A DNA stretch of 64,000 nucleotides from Adiantum capillus-veneris (lineage: Eukaryota > Streptophyta > Polypodiopsida > Polypodiales > Pteridaceae): the NCBI GenBank assembly GCA_014529385.2, contig CM043942.1, forward strand, positions 104,670,141 through 104,734,140, read 5' to 3'. The position numbers and the translations under genes are program-made. Shown here in pieces: positions 11,377-23,594 of the stretch. Position 1 is the stretch's first letter. Each line of letters begins with the position of its first letter. Under the pieces are notes generated by a model. It was not told the DNA's origin. It saw only the letters and a list, made by a program, of their open reading frames with translations, and made no database searches.

Positions 11377-12508
11377 CTTTGGTTGCCTCTACTATATTAT
11401 ATGCATAGGGTGCAGGTTTGGGGACCTTCTATAGGCCAAGATGGTTGGAGGCGTATGGAGAAGCCCCTGGTATCTATGATCTCTCGGCTGATTAGAGCCA
11501 AGGTTTCCGTACCGCATGATATCATTCGAGCGGAAGTAGCTGCCTCCCCTATGGAGATTGAGGCGCTTACCAGATCAGTCTCCTTTGTACACAGTTTGTG
11601 GGATACTACCAGAGAGATATGCCAGGGTGGCTCTAGAGTCCTCCAAACAATTAGCTCTTAATGGGGATACATCATGCTGGTATGCGCAGATGGCATCATG
11701 GTTTCAGACACATGGTTTCACCATGGACAGGTTGCCTCCTTTTCAATACTCTCTACAGGCACCCTTGAGGTCTCTGACACGGGTAGAGATTAATAGACTC
11801 ATTCGTCGGGATCTGATCCAGCTGGACACGAGGAGGACATGGATAAAGCCGTTACAAGAGTTGGGCACGAAGATGGCTTTCTATAGAGAGCATCTTCTCC
11901 ACCTCACGGGGGATGGGTTTGTGATTCGACCTAGCTATATGGACACGCATCTTTCGCATGGTTTGCGTTGTGCCATTGGCCAAATACGCACGTCCTCACA
12001 TCAGCTCGAGATTGAGACTGGCAGATTCAGAGGGACACCAGCAGATAGCAGGATATGCCGCTTATGCCATCTAGAACCAGAGACAGAAGTACATTACATA
12101 TGTCATTGCACAGTGTACTATGAGATACGAGGCCGTTTTCATTGTCTATTCAAAGAAGGTTTTGGGCCTCTATCTAGGGTCATGAGTTATGAGGATCAAA
12201 GATGTCTTGGGCTATATCTACTTGAGTTACAGAGGCATAGAGAAACTTTACTGAGGAGAGCGGAAGAGAGACATCCCCAGAGACAGATCACAGATTTCTT
12301 CACACTAGATATTGTACACCCAGAAGAACAGACAGAGGAGCAGCCAACGGTGGAGGGGTCTACCCGCACTACTCGCATTCTCATAGACCGAGCATTGGAG
12401 CTAGGGAGATCTAGACGACCCCGATGGAGAAGAGGAGCTACACGGTTTCGAAGGAGGCTACAGCAAAGGATTCAAGCCATACTCTTTCGTCCTCCAGAGT
12501 GCAGATGA
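11376..12508 (+). pseudogene. L2-family LINE ORF2, C-terminal fragment
   Basis: A 5'-truncated LINE of a different family from L1a-c. The reading frame 11558-12508 is open for 316 codons. 11383-11661 is the preceding part in another frame, so one frameshift separates them. The key landmark is a C-terminal RT-associated zinc finger, CRLCHLEPETEVHYICHC (about 12055-12110), preceded by GQIRTSSHQLEIETGRF. This region follows the RT domain in many LINEs. The tail is basic (RRPRWRRGATRFRRR). A diverged copy is at 37018-38440. Confidence 0.75.
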
Positions 12509-13574
<1,066 letters not shown>

Positions 13575-13743
13575 AGCCTCGTCTCATCAGCCTATAAAGA
13601 AGGCATTCTTGTTTAACTCCGACAAATTTGAAGTTCTATATTGTTCCAAATCTCTCAAAGAGGTGGAGTAGACAAAAAGACTTGATTTCATTAATTTAGA
13701 AATGGTAAGGCCCATACAAGCGGGATGGATTCACCCTTTAATT
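13575..13743 (-). pseudogene. Element G, post-protease linker
   Basis: Translation on minus gives DVKLKGESIPLV followed by decayed sequence. This matches DIKLKGESVPIVSASAISK in element B, which follows the protease, and fixes the element's orientation left of the inverted segment. Confidence 0.65.
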
Positions 13744-13744
13744 T

Positions 13745-14332
13745 TACATCGAGGAGTGTTATGGTTGTGGGGAACAAGGGCACATTCTTGCAAAGTGTCG
13801 CAAGAAACAACCAAAGGAGCAGGTTGAGGACAAGTGAGAGAGTTCCAAATCAGCCAAGGAGTGGGCAAAGAAAAGAAAAACAAAAACAGGACACGTTCTT
13901 GATTTTGTGGGGGCGACCTTGGAGTAGAAGGATGAGAGTATTGATCTCTGCAGAGCGTGAGGCAAAGTATGCGACCAAAAAGTCCTGATGTTTTTTTATG
14001 GAGGAGCCAAGGCCAACTTCACCTCAACACATTTGGCGGCTCGACCTGGAATTACACCTGAACAAAAGGGACCACAAATGGATGCGGTTTTAGCGGCACC
14101 AGGGCATGATATGTTGCCACTACACCAATCATTGGCAAACTACAGTTGCATTGTCAAGGGTATCTAGGGCACGTGGACGTCTATCTCATGCCACTTGAGG
14201 GATGTCATGTTTTCTTGGGGGTACCCTCGTTCCACAAGAACTGTGTCGAGGTCAATTACAGGGCTAGACATCCAACTTTGAAGAATGAGAACGACCGAGT
14301 ACTATGCACGCTGCTCTACTATCAATTTCGGG
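13745..14332 (+). pseudogene. Element G, inverted zinc-knuckle and protease segment
   Basis: On the plus strand: CYGCGEQGHILAKC (CCHC knuckle, ~13756-13797), basic linker, a retropepsin-like stretch around 13985-14080 (FFYGGAKANFTSTHLAARP) and 14140-14290 (LHCQGYLGHVDVYLMPLEGC, FLGVPSFHKNCVEVNYRARH). This is the same order as B's gag C-terminus to protease, but the strand is opposite to the gag on its right and the linker on its left. Confidence 0.75.
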
Positions 14333-14334
14333 GC

Positions 14335-15849
14335 CGCTGGGTTTCTTCTTCTCCTTCTTGCTCTTCCTCTTTTTCTCGTCGAAGACTCTTTCCCCATTGA
14401 CGTGGACACTTGCTTGTCCAAGGGATAAGTCAAGAAGCTGCAATGCATAGAAAAACTGACCTTAGCATGTTTCATGAGAATCTGGATGCTCTACGACTTT
14501 TGCTTCAAACAATGCCGCAAGATCTCTTTCAGTAAACCGCAACAAAACCGCTCTTGCTCTAGAAAAGGGATCCTCCAAAAAGAAGCCACTAGCAAAACGG
14601 TACCCCAAAACCGTTGACAATAAGTAGCGAAGGTGTCGTCTTTCTTTATCCTCAAATGGTTCCAAGTTGTAATGACTGCCTATTCATATTCCTTAGTCCA
14701 CCATGCCGAAGTGAACGGTCTTTTAAATTTTACCCATGTTTTCGGATCTTTCTTATGCAAGAGCAGGGTCGACCACCATGTTTGAGCATTATGTCTATGA
14801 AAAGATGCCGCCTTTCGTACCTTGGAGGGCTTCCGAGAAGTGACCCCTAGAGAAAGTGGTTTCAAACTCCTGTATGTAGGCAAGAGATTGACGGCATCCT
14901 TACAAGTGTTGAACCGTATGGTTTGACCCCCATCCTTGAACTCTTTAGTCTTCTTTTTCCTCTTTTCCAAATAGTCATACTGAGTCAGTCTCATAATGTG
15001 GTTCTACTTCTTACCATAGATTGTGCTGAAGGTGTGGGGATCACTATCCGAACTTCTGAAGAGAACAAGGTGTCCTCCTCAGAACTGCTAGAATGCTCTC
15101 TGTGCTCTCTAAACTTCTTGCATCTGCGTTTCTTGGTCTTTCCAAGCTTCTTCGACCTCTTCTCATCCTCGTTGGAATCAGAGAAAGAGGAACTATCTGA
15201 ACTCTTTAAAGACAAAGACGAAGAAGAACTGGGGTCATCCTCCAAGCAAACATGCTTCTTGGATCAACTAGCCTCCCCTAAAGTCGATTTTCGGCCTAGG
15301 TAGCCGGGGTAGTTCGCTGACTTGCCTTTCGTTTCAGAGTGCTTTTTTCTTTTTATGAATTGACTGACTTTATGTTCAAGAGCGTCATCAAACTCTTTTT
15401 GCGATTATAGTTTCTGCTTTTCTACACCCACCTTTGCCTTGGTCTTCATGGCCAACTTGAGAGGTGAGTGGACGGAATCCCTCCATCGAGAGTGAACCTC
15501 ATCAAGCGGATGATTCTTCAAATACTTCACATAGTTCGGGTCCTTGGAGTATTTGATCATTCATTTTGCACACAGCGTGGAGTTGACATTGGTACTTTGT
15601 CTTGTCGAGATCTCCCACCAAAAACTTGCCTTGGTATTCTCCCGATTCCTCGGAAGGAGGCTTGCTCCCATTGGAATCTCCGTTGGTTCTCTCCGTCCCT
15701 CGCTAGGATTGGAGTGCTCTTTATCTTTCCAAAGTCGGGTAGTCGGTGGAACACTGTCCCCTCTGTCAGATTCACTGCTAGAACCCATGTGTGCTGCAAA
15801 AGATCGATCGGATCGTTCGTAGAAGAAGAATTGTCTATGCTTTAATGCC
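14335..15849 (-). pseudogene. Element G gag, broken
   Basis: It begins near 15849 (MALKHRQFFFYERSDRSF; MGSSSES is further in). It has an acidic Ser-rich tract (SSSSSLSLKSSDSSSFSDSN, ~15200-15245), a Lys-rich stretch, then the capsid core with NAQTWWSTLLLHKKDPKTW and VKFKRPFTSAWWTKEYE (about 14680-14800), and a basic C-terminus near 14340-14400. Several frameshifts and stops. Confidence 0.75.
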
Positions 15850-15851
15850 AT

Positions 15852-16872
15852 TGTAACAAGCTTGGATACTGAAGCGAGAAATCAATAGCAACACATGACA
15901 GATACTGCAACAATTGAACTTGAAAAGAGAGAGAGAGAAGAGGAGAGTTGACACGAAGAGACGGAGTTCCGCTTCCAGACGCACTGGCCCTAATGATTGG
16001 CCTCCCTTCCCGTATTTCTTCCTTTATTGACGTTTCACAAAGTACAAGTAGCGGACCAAGGTGGAAAGGTACGTAGTGTACGGCATGTTTTAGGTACTTA
16101 CGAAACGTACTACCATACTGAACCACCTTTCAGGTACGTAATAGGTAATACCATTTGTAAAAAATCCATATTTTATTGAAAAACCCATAGACTCATAAAC
16201 AAATTTACATTACAATGCTGAAAATGAACATATTGGACGACTAGTTGGGGTTGGTCTTGCGCGGCATTTCAATTCCTGCGAAGAGTGCAAACACATGAGG
16301 GAGGGGGGCGGGGCGGGGTCGCGAAGAGCAGGCGCAACGTAGGAAGAAAGAGTGGAAGGAGCATACAAGAGAGTGGAGCTTAGCTTTTTACGCGGGAAAG
16401 TCTCAGGTGGAAGTCTTTGTGTGACTCTCTGTGAAGTTCTTTGCAGAAACTTGCTCTCAAAATCGTGAGTTGAACTAACCCTTAGCACACACTCCAATTT
16501 ACTCTCTAGACCACACAAAAGGCTTGCGCTAATTGTCCGCCACTGGAATGGAACGCTTGATTTTTGCTTAAATTAATGCCATGCGACCGTACTGAACCTA
16601 GCTAATCTTTCGGGAGAGACCGTGGTCATCCTTTTATAGGTACAAGAGGGCAAAAAGGCCCAAAAACAGTGCCCCCAAGAGCTGGGATCCTAAAAGTTTC
16701 ATGCAATGTCAACAAATCTTCGTGATTTACGGCAAAGTCTGTACAGTTGGCATGTCAACAGTGTTTAGGGTTTCGTGTTTTTAAGAGATGCAGTTGGTTG
16801 TCCCAAGTTGGGGTCTTTTACTCTGTAACCCTATAGGGTCTTGCAACGTCACTAACTTGAGATGTTGCGACA
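15852..16872 (-). repeat. 5' LTR of element G
   Basis: About 1.02 kb between TGTAACAAGCTTGG and TTGCGACA (plus sense), with the primer-site position next to 15851. It contains a diverged copy of the shared LTR core (GGCCTCCCTTCCCGTATTTC, ~16000-16020) and a telo-box (TTTAGGGTTTCG, ~16766). No second LTR is present for comparison, so the outer end is inferred from termini. Confidence 0.6.
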
Positions 16873-17285
16873 CAAGGAAAATGACATGGCCTCAACAAAA
16901 AACAGAAACAAGTAAGCTGCCAAGGGACATCCTTGTCGGACAGCAAGAGAGAGAACTCTACTCAATGTGGCCTCTAATAGTGATAGCACTGAAATCAATA
17001 CGATATAACGCAACAACTTCTCTAATCCACTGTAAGGGGAAAACCATCCTCTGCATAGTACCCTCCTGACGCAAGGAAAATGACATGGCCTCAACAAAAA
17101 ACAGAAACAAGTAAGCTGCCAAGGGACATCCTTGTCGGACAGCAAGAGAGAAAACTCTACTCAATGTGGCCTCTAATCGTGATAGCACTGAAATCAATAC
17201 AATATAACACAACAATTCTCTAATCCACTCTAAGGGGAAAACCATCCTCTGCATAGTGCCCTCCTGAAAACCCCAGCAATTGTCT
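16873..17285 (-). pseudogene. Duplicated LINE RT fragment
   Basis: A 199-bp unit (16873-17071) is followed by a second, slightly diverged unit (17072-17267). On minus each encodes VRQGCPLAAYLFLFFVEAMS, the RT motif preceding the catalytic DD. It is not colinear with LINE L1b, where this motif should lie on the other side of INWRKT, so it comes from a related LINE or a rearrangement. The array starts exactly at the LTR end of G. Confidence 0.7.
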
Positions 17286-18285
17286 TCCTCCATTTGATCA
17301 GTGCGCCTGATGCACAGTAAAACACCTAGAGTGCCTGCTCACATTTGTGCAGATTGGCCTTCTGGCCCTCCAAGTACAAGGCTGAGTCGTCAGCAAACTC
17401 AACGTCCAGTAGCTCGTCTCCCCTAACAGGGAGCTCTAAACCACTCAAGCCAACCTACTATGAAGTCAAAAATCTTCTCATTGCCTCAGCATAGAACAGA
17501 AAAAGGAAGGGGGCTAGAGGGCAACCTTGTCTGACCGAGCGTGGGAGCATGAAGCGCTCCCCTCTTCCCCCTGCCAAGAGCACGTGACTATGTGCACGCC
17601 TATAAACCTCTGATCCAAACATCTAAGAAACCCATCCTGCGTAGAGTGCCCTCCAAGAAGTCCCAGTCAACTCTATCGTAAGCCTTCTCAAAATCGAGAA
17701 GGAAATCCTCTCATCGGAGACGCACGGGCAGACGCCTCCCAAAACATGAAGATGTTGTCAAGGATACTACGCTCATTGACAAAACCTCTTTGGGTCCCAT
17801 GTATAATGCTCTCTAGTAGTGGCTGAATCCTCAACCTCAGAGCCTTTGCTAAGAATTTGTAGGATGAGTTGAGGTTGGTGATGGGTTCCCACTGTCGAAT
17901 CTCATCCAAGGAGCCTCCCTCCTTGGGAATAAGGTAAATCAAGCCCTCACTCATGCTGTCAGGCATCTCTCCATTGTGCAAGATGTACTAAAATGTGTTG
18001 CAAAGCTCTGAACCAAGCGAGTCCCAGTACTCCAAAAAGAAACTGGGAGTCAAACCATCGTCCCCTGGACAGCTACCTCGGGGAAGTTCTCTGAGGGCCT
18101 CATGGAGCTCCTCTAGCTGGAGGGAAAGCTCTTGTCTCTGACGCATCTCCTTAGTAACAAGGCAGGGCATCTGTGCCCAAACCTGCTCTCTGCATGCATC
18201 TTGATGCTCTGACTATGACTCAACTGACAGCAAAACTCGGTAAAAGTCAATAGCAATTACACGCATATCCTCAAGCTCTAAAGCA
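17286..18285 (-). pseudogene. LINE L1b ORF2, RT part
   Basis: Matches positions ~15-1030 of L1a and the RT of L1c. It shows GQRGFVNERSILDNIF-like sequence (17688-17981), the KxGGSLDEIRQW segment, LQLEELHEALRELPRGSCPG (18060-18130) and the SEPQ-type spacer. Stops and frameshifts throughout. The rest of this copy's ORF2 is at 34912-35334. About 570 bp between them (the end of the endonuclease) is missing. Confidence 0.8.
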
Positions 18286-20081
18286 ACTCCGGGTGCCGCT
18301 AGAACTGCCTCTGCTAGTGGTCCCATCCGATCGGGTGTGATCTCGAGCCGCGCCTCCAATTCAGGTGAAATGAAGTTGGCGTTGGCTCCTCCATCAAAGA
18401 AGACCAGGGCTTCTTGGTCTTTTACTTTGCCCCAAGCTCGGCAAAGTTCTGTACTCTCGTCCATTGGGCTCGGGTCAGTACCCACACAATCTGGAACCAG
18501 TCCTGTTTTCATCTTGCCTTTTCGGCCACGTTCCTGAGCTGCTCTCGAGTCTCAGGCCTTTCATCGTCCTTGTCGTCATGTTCTCTCGGTGCCTTTTTAG
18601 GGCACTTCGTGGAGATATGCCCAGTTTCCCCGCATCCAAAGCACTTCCCCTCCTTGATGTAGAGAGCTCTCTCTTGAGGAGTGAGTTTAGGTCGTGCACC
18701 CTTTTCTTTCATGTCTGGGTTGCTCTTCCTCTTTCTACTTTCATTTTTCGAAGTTTGTTCGGCCCTTTGCGTCATAATTTCATTTGTGGGGTAGGTCAAA
18801 CTGCCTGAGTGAATGGCAAAACCCCCGTTTCGCATGACTCATCAGCTCCTGAATGGAAGCTGACTTTTGTTCTAAGCAATGATCTCAGATCTCTGTAGGA
18901 AGACCCAAGGTAAACCGCTCAATCTGTTCTTTGAACGAGATCTTCTTAAATGAAGAGGCGGGTAGAAAAGAGCTCTAGAATCCCTCGCAATAAGCGTTCA
19001 CTGTATCCTTCTTGGTCATCCGAAGATGGTTGCAAGCAGTTCGTATGTCGCGTTCATACTCTTGAGTCAGCCAAGAAGAAATAAAAAGCCTTTTGAATTT
19101 CAGCCATTTAACTGGCGCTGTCTTGTTTAATAGAAGCGTGGACCACCAAGTTTGAGCATTTCCCTTAAAGTGAGAGGCAGCCCTCCAAATCTTGGACTGC
19201 TCTAAGTAACGCCCTCCTGAGAAAACTATGTCAAACTGCTGTATAAAAGACAAAGCCTTCGAAGCATCTCTATAACCAAAAAATGTGTTAAATTTAATTG
19301 ACTATCCACCTTCCTTAAACTCTCGGACTTTCTTGCTTTTATCTTCCAGAAAGTCATACCGGTTGGCTTTATAAAAATTCTTTTTCTTTGCATAAAAGCT
19401 GTTGTCGTCAAAGTCCGAACTATCCGAAGACGAGTCCTCTGTAGAACTGTCAACAACTAGGCGAGATTTAGGCTTCTTTGCCTTTTTCTTGCCCTTTCCG
19501 AAGCGTTGCTTTTTGCTTCGCTTTTTGCCCTTTCTGTCTTCTTCGCTCAAGTCAGAGGAGCTAGAAGAACTCTCGGAAGAAGAAGAAGAAGAACTGGGTA
19601 CTCCTTCAAATCAAACACGCTTCTTCTGCTTTCTTACCGATGCAAATGTAGACTGACGACCCAAATAACCCGGGAAGTCAACGCCTTTCTTCTGCTTTTT
19701 GTCGTGCTTTTTAGCTTTGTTATGCGCGTCAAAAAGCTGAGCAATTCGTGCATCAACCACCTTTTCTACTTCTTGCTCTGTATACATACTTGGAGTAGGA
19801 GGTTTCTTCAGGGCCAGTTTGAGGGGTGGTTCTGTGGTCTGCCGCCACTGTGAGTGCACCTCGTCGAAGGAGGTCTGGCTCATTTAATTTGCAAATTTCG
19901 GGTCCTTCACAAAATTTAGCATCATCTTTGTTGCATCTCCGATCAATCGTCGACGCTCCACATCTTCGAGCTCTTCCCGAGTAGGCCGAGGCGGGCCGTA
20001 CTCCTTGCGTGAATCTTCGTTGTGGTCTCTTCCCGCATCTCCGGATGCAGAGGAAGTCGACTAATCTCTATCTGTAGCCAT
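18286..20081 (-). pseudogene. Element E gag and protease start, broken
   Basis: Start ATG at 20081 (MATDRD, followed by a stop where B has Q). Gag: IGDATKMMLNF (~19910-19940), coiled/basic stretch, Ser/Asp-rich tract (19402-19460), capsid core NAQTWWSTLLLNKT (~19130), CCHC CFGCGETGHISTKC (~18620), protease VFFDGGANANFIS (~18380-18410). At 18286 the reading frame passes without a stop into LINE-derived codons (18213-18512 is open), a chance chimera. Confidence 0.8.
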
Positions 20082-20130
20082 AAGTGCCACGTAAAAAGGA
20101 TCGGATTTCCCCATAAACAGAAATCGGTTG

Positions 20131-20143
20131 TGCTCTGATACCA
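20131..20143 (-). other. tRNA-iMet primer binding site, element E
   Basis: TGGTATCAGAGCA on minus, next to the LTR that starts at 20145. Confidence 0.9.
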
Positions 20144-20144
20144 T

Positions 20145-20436
20145 TGTAACAAACTTGGACACTCCAAGTCAAGAATCTACCGCGACACCACAAGAATACA
20201 CTTCAAAACAGTTCACAGTTCACAATTGATTTGACACTGGCCCCCGGCGGAGTTCCGTGCCTAGAGATATTGGCCCCATAGACTGGCGCCCCTTTCGATA
20301 TTTCTTTTTGTATTAATCTGTTGCAAAAGTACAAGCGAGTGGGAGGCTCACTCTCAGACTCTGCGTCCAAATGCTTTGAGAAGTGGGAGGCCTGCCCACT
20401 TATTTAAAGTTACAAGGGATGCCAAAAGCAGAGCCC
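20145..20436 (-). repeat. 5' LTR of element E, left piece
   Basis: Begins TGTAACAAACTTGG (plus sense), includes the shared core near 20272-20315, and breaks at AAAAGCAGAGCCC (20424-20436), where LINE L1c is inserted. It resumes at 34567. Confidence 0.88.
20424..20436. repeat. LINE L1c target-site duplication, left copy
   Basis: AAAAGCAGAGCCC here, AAAAGCAAAGCCC at 34567-34579 after the LINE poly(A): a 13-bp duplication with one mismatch. The run of A in the tail makes the exact right edge ambiguous. Confidence 0.75.
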
Positions 20437-20502
20437 TGAAGGCGGGAGGATTCAGGGGGTTGAAAGATAACGGCTCGCTGCTGCTACTTCGAACGCCATC
20501 GC

Positions 20503-20559
<57 letters not shown>

Positions 20560-20950
20560 GCGCTGCCCGCTGCCCTTACTGCCGCGCTACCTGCTTGATA
20601 GTGCTGCTTGCCCCCGCGCTGCCTGCCCGCCTCTGCCGCCCCCTGCCCGCCTGCCCGCCCGCCCGCTGCCTGCCTACCGCTGCCACCCCAGTCACCCCCT
20701 CCTGCTGCCGCCAGCGCTCCCACTTGCCCCAGCCCGCTGCCCCCCTAGGCCCGTCTGCTCACTCGCCTGGGTTCCACCCCGACAGCCCTGCAATTCGGCC
20801 GTTTCAGCTTTGTTTCAACTCTTGGGGCGGTGCTTTCTGCGCCGGATTGCAGCATCCTCCCGTCGACATCTTCTTACGACACAGCAATAGACAGATGGAG
20901 GCTCCAGCTTCGCCATAGAGGGACTCGCCAGAGCCCCCTCGCCCGACCCC
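20437..20950 (+). other. 5' leader of LINE L1c with poly-C tract
   Basis: GC-rich leader with an uninterrupted 54-nt C run (20504-20557) and Pro/Ala-coding-looking C-rich repeats after it. No convincing ORF. An internal promoter is expected here for a LINE but cannot be recognised. Confidence 0.6.
20504..20557. repeat. 54-nt poly-C
   Basis: An unbroken run of 54 C, the longest homopolymer in the window. Confidence 0.97.
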
Positions 20951-22308
20951 ACTGAGCCCACCATTCGACTTGCTCTCTCGCCCACAGAGCAAGCGAGCCT
21001 TGCCGCAGAGGTAGAGCAATTGCACGCGACTTCGGTTATCTGCAAGATTGTCAGCACCCGACCTAGCAGAGGAGAGCTGCGAGACCTTCTCCAGGCCCGC
21101 CTTCTTGCAGAGGTGGGGAAGATCTTGGATGTCCAGATTCTCAGACGGGGTTACTATCAGATCGAGTTTGAGACCTCCGAGATGGCATCCAAGGTCATAG
21201 CTATGAGTCCACTAGCCATCCGAGCATCACGCGCACACTTTCGACAGTGGCGACATGGTTTTGACCCGGCTTCGGATGTTCTAGTAGAGGAGGCAGACAT
21301 CCCCATCTCAGTCTGCTTTCCAGGTTTACGGAGGGAGTACTTACCACTTCTTTCTAAGATCAGCTCCGCCATTGGGACTGTCATAGAGACACCTCGTACG
21401 GCAGCATCAGTAGCTGCCAAGGCGGCAGGCATCCCCTCAGTTCGAGTTTTGGTCAGAGATACCCACTAACTCCCGAAGGTTATCCTTCTGCCTCGGGTGA
21501 GTGGGGGTTGGTTTAGACAGAGTGTGGAGTAAGTACTCAGGCCTCCCGAACCAGTGCTTCATTTGCAGATAGATGGGCCATCTAGCAAAGGCCTCTCCAC
21601 GGAGGAGGCCGCAACCTGCACCACAGTCTCAGCCCCAGCCTGCCAGGGTGGCCCGCAGCCACAGCCAACGGCATAGCGCACACATGAAGAGCCACCCTCC
21701 GACACTGGGGCTCCAACGGAGGAGGGGTGGCAGCAGGCCCGTGGCCGACGACGCCAGGGGCCACAACGTCAGCCTAGCACTCAGAGTGGCCCTCAGGTGC
21801 CTACTCAGCAGCACTGGGTCCCCACGAGGAACCGCTATGGTCCTCTTGAGCAGGAGGAGATCCCTACGCCAGCCTCCACCTCCACTTCACCCTCAACAGC
21901 CGCTCCCCCCGTAGAGTTCCCCCCCTCTTCCTCATTCTCCCTCCCGCCTTCTAGTCCCGTCGCCTCTCCACCTCGCCCCTCTACCTTTGTCGCCCCATCC
22001 CGCCCCTCTTCTCCTTTGCTCCCCCCAGCTCCTTCTCCCCCCCCCCCCCCCCCTCCTGCTCCAGTTTCACAGTCGATTCAGGAGACAGGTCCCTCTCCGG
22101 CGGCTAGGAGATATCTTGGCAGCGCCTTTGCCACGAGTCGCCTAGCGAGAGAGGGTCGGCCCTTCTTGCGGCCCCCTTTGCAGATTCAGACATCTTCCCT
22201 TGCAGCTATCCCTCGTGGTCTGACGAGCATTGACATCCGACGCCGCTGGGACTTCTTCGACTACGGGTTCACTCGTTTTCTCGGCGATTCCGCAGCAGAC
22301 CATGAGGC
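20897..22308 (+). pseudogene. LINE L1c ORF1, 5' part, broken
   Basis: ATG at 20897 (MEAPASP) is closed at once by TAG, exactly as in L1a. The DUF4283-like domain is open at 21020-21469 (RRGYYQIEFETSEMASK). The CCHC knuckle survives only in part (~21560-21600). A Pro/Ser-rich linker with a C-run (22037-22052) and the start of the C-terminal domain (FFDYGFTRFLGDSAADHEA, 22250-22308) follow. The domain resumes after element C at 29591. Frameshifts lie at about 20940, 21470 and 21570. Confidence 0.85.
22304..22308. repeat. Target-site duplication GAGGC, left of element C
   Basis: GAGGC at 22304-22308 and again at 29591-29595. L1a, which lacks this insertion, has a single copy of the corresponding ORF1 codons. 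Confidence 0.93.
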
Positions 22309-23582
22309 TGTCACAAAACGGGAGCGTACACGAGCACTTAGAAATCTGAAAAATAAAATACTTTGCAAATGTGAGAGAAGGGAGAAGATCGACACAATAT
22401 TGGGGACCAGAAGATAGGCTGGTCCCCCCCCAGCAAGAATATTCTTTATTCAGGGAGAGTTCATATACAAGCACAAGAATCCGAGGAAACCCCTCCGTTC
22501 GATAATCTTCGACCCGAAGGTCGTTCTTTTTTCCTGAGGGACTTAGGCACGAGGCCGTACCTTCCCGTAAGGGACTTAGGCGTGAAGCCGTACTTCCCGA
22601 GAGGGACTAAGACGCAAAGGTCGTACTTCCCGTGAGGGACTTCCCGTGAGGGAGGATTCCTGCAAAAACAACCACACAAAGCAATAGCTCGCAATGCGTA
22701 TCAACAACTTATACATGTAGCTCCTTGCTCGGAAAAGCGACCTCCGTACTCAGTTGTCACACGAACACTTGCTGAATTTCCTTCGCAATGACTGCTCCAA
22801 ATTCTTAGCGCTAACCCCTCCTGCTGCTCCTGGCGTGTGTAAAACTGGAACGCTAACTGCCCTTTTATAGGCCCTTGCACCCGGCGGGAATAGGAGCCGA
22901 AAAGTAAAAGACTGGCGCCCCTAGCAAGAGGAGAGAGAGAGATCGCTGAATTCAGCCGGCCTTGCGTAGGCTTTTTTTTGTAGAGTTTTAACGTAGGATT
23001 TTTAGAGCATTGCTTTTTTTATTATAAGAGGGCTGGTGACTTAAAAGTGACGGGCCACTTTATAAAATAAACTGTGAACTTGTTTAAACTTTAAAAACTC
23101 ACTCAGTTAGTGAAAACAATGCTACACGAACACATTCCAGACGTCCACGGGTGCAAAACACGGGCACAGATGCAATGCAGACACAGACTCCTCGCGGGAA
23201 AGCATCTGCCCTCCCGCGAAAGTTCCTGCTTTTCGTAAAAAGCTTCTTTGAACCCATATTTATTCTTGTGCTTCCGTTCTTACACGTATTTTCTTACTCA
23301 GTTCGGATTTCCTCCTCAGCCTATGGAATGCCCCCTTTCTGATGCACCCGTCACCCATCATGTAACGCATCACGGGCACTCGTAACCCGGCCCTTTCCAC
23401 CGAACTTACGAAAACTCCTTCGCGATGTTTACCATCACCCATCAAATGACACATCAGAGTTGTCCGTTCTTGATGGTGCTTCCTGTAGCTACAATCTTTT
23501 AACAGTTCTTAGTGTACACAATAAAATATCCTAGAAAAAGAAATTAATCATTAAAAATTAGAAAATAGTCCAATTAGCAACA
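22309..23582 (-). repeat. 3' LTR of element C
   Basis: 1274 bp. In element sense starts TGTTGCTAATTGGACTATTT and ends CGTTTTGTGACA. It contains the 33-bp repeat array (about 22520-22645), an AATAAAGAATA poly(A) signal region near 22440 and a CCTATAAAAGG TATA-like box (~22865). Confidence 0.95.
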
Positions 23583-23594
23583 TCCCTCTGGCTT

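Larger units (their letters stand above)
13575..16872 (-). mobile_element. Gypsy element G (family 3), 3' truncated, with internal inversion
   Basis: On the minus strand: LTR 15852-16872, decayed primer site (ATGGCATTAAAGC next to the LTR), gag 14335-15849, then an inverted CCHC/protease segment (13745-14332, plus strand), then the post-protease linker again on minus (13575-13743). RT, integrase and the other LTR are absent. It abuts LINE-derived sequence at 16873. The gag resembles relic H at 51430. Confidence 0.75.
18286..20436 (-). mobile_element. Chromovirus E (family 1), left part: protease, gag, primer site, LTR
   Basis: This is the 5' half of a family 1 element on minus: LTR from 20145 (continued at 34567-34911 after LINE L1c), primer site 20131-20143, gag, CCHC and the start of protease. 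Everything downstream of protease is deleted, and 18286 joins directly to LINE L1b. Its right LTR end (34911) also joins L1b, so E lies in that LINE. Confidence 0.85.

Noticed and set aside
20484-20723. Glycine-rich minus-strand frame
   Set aside because: Antisense of the poly-C tract in the LINE leader.
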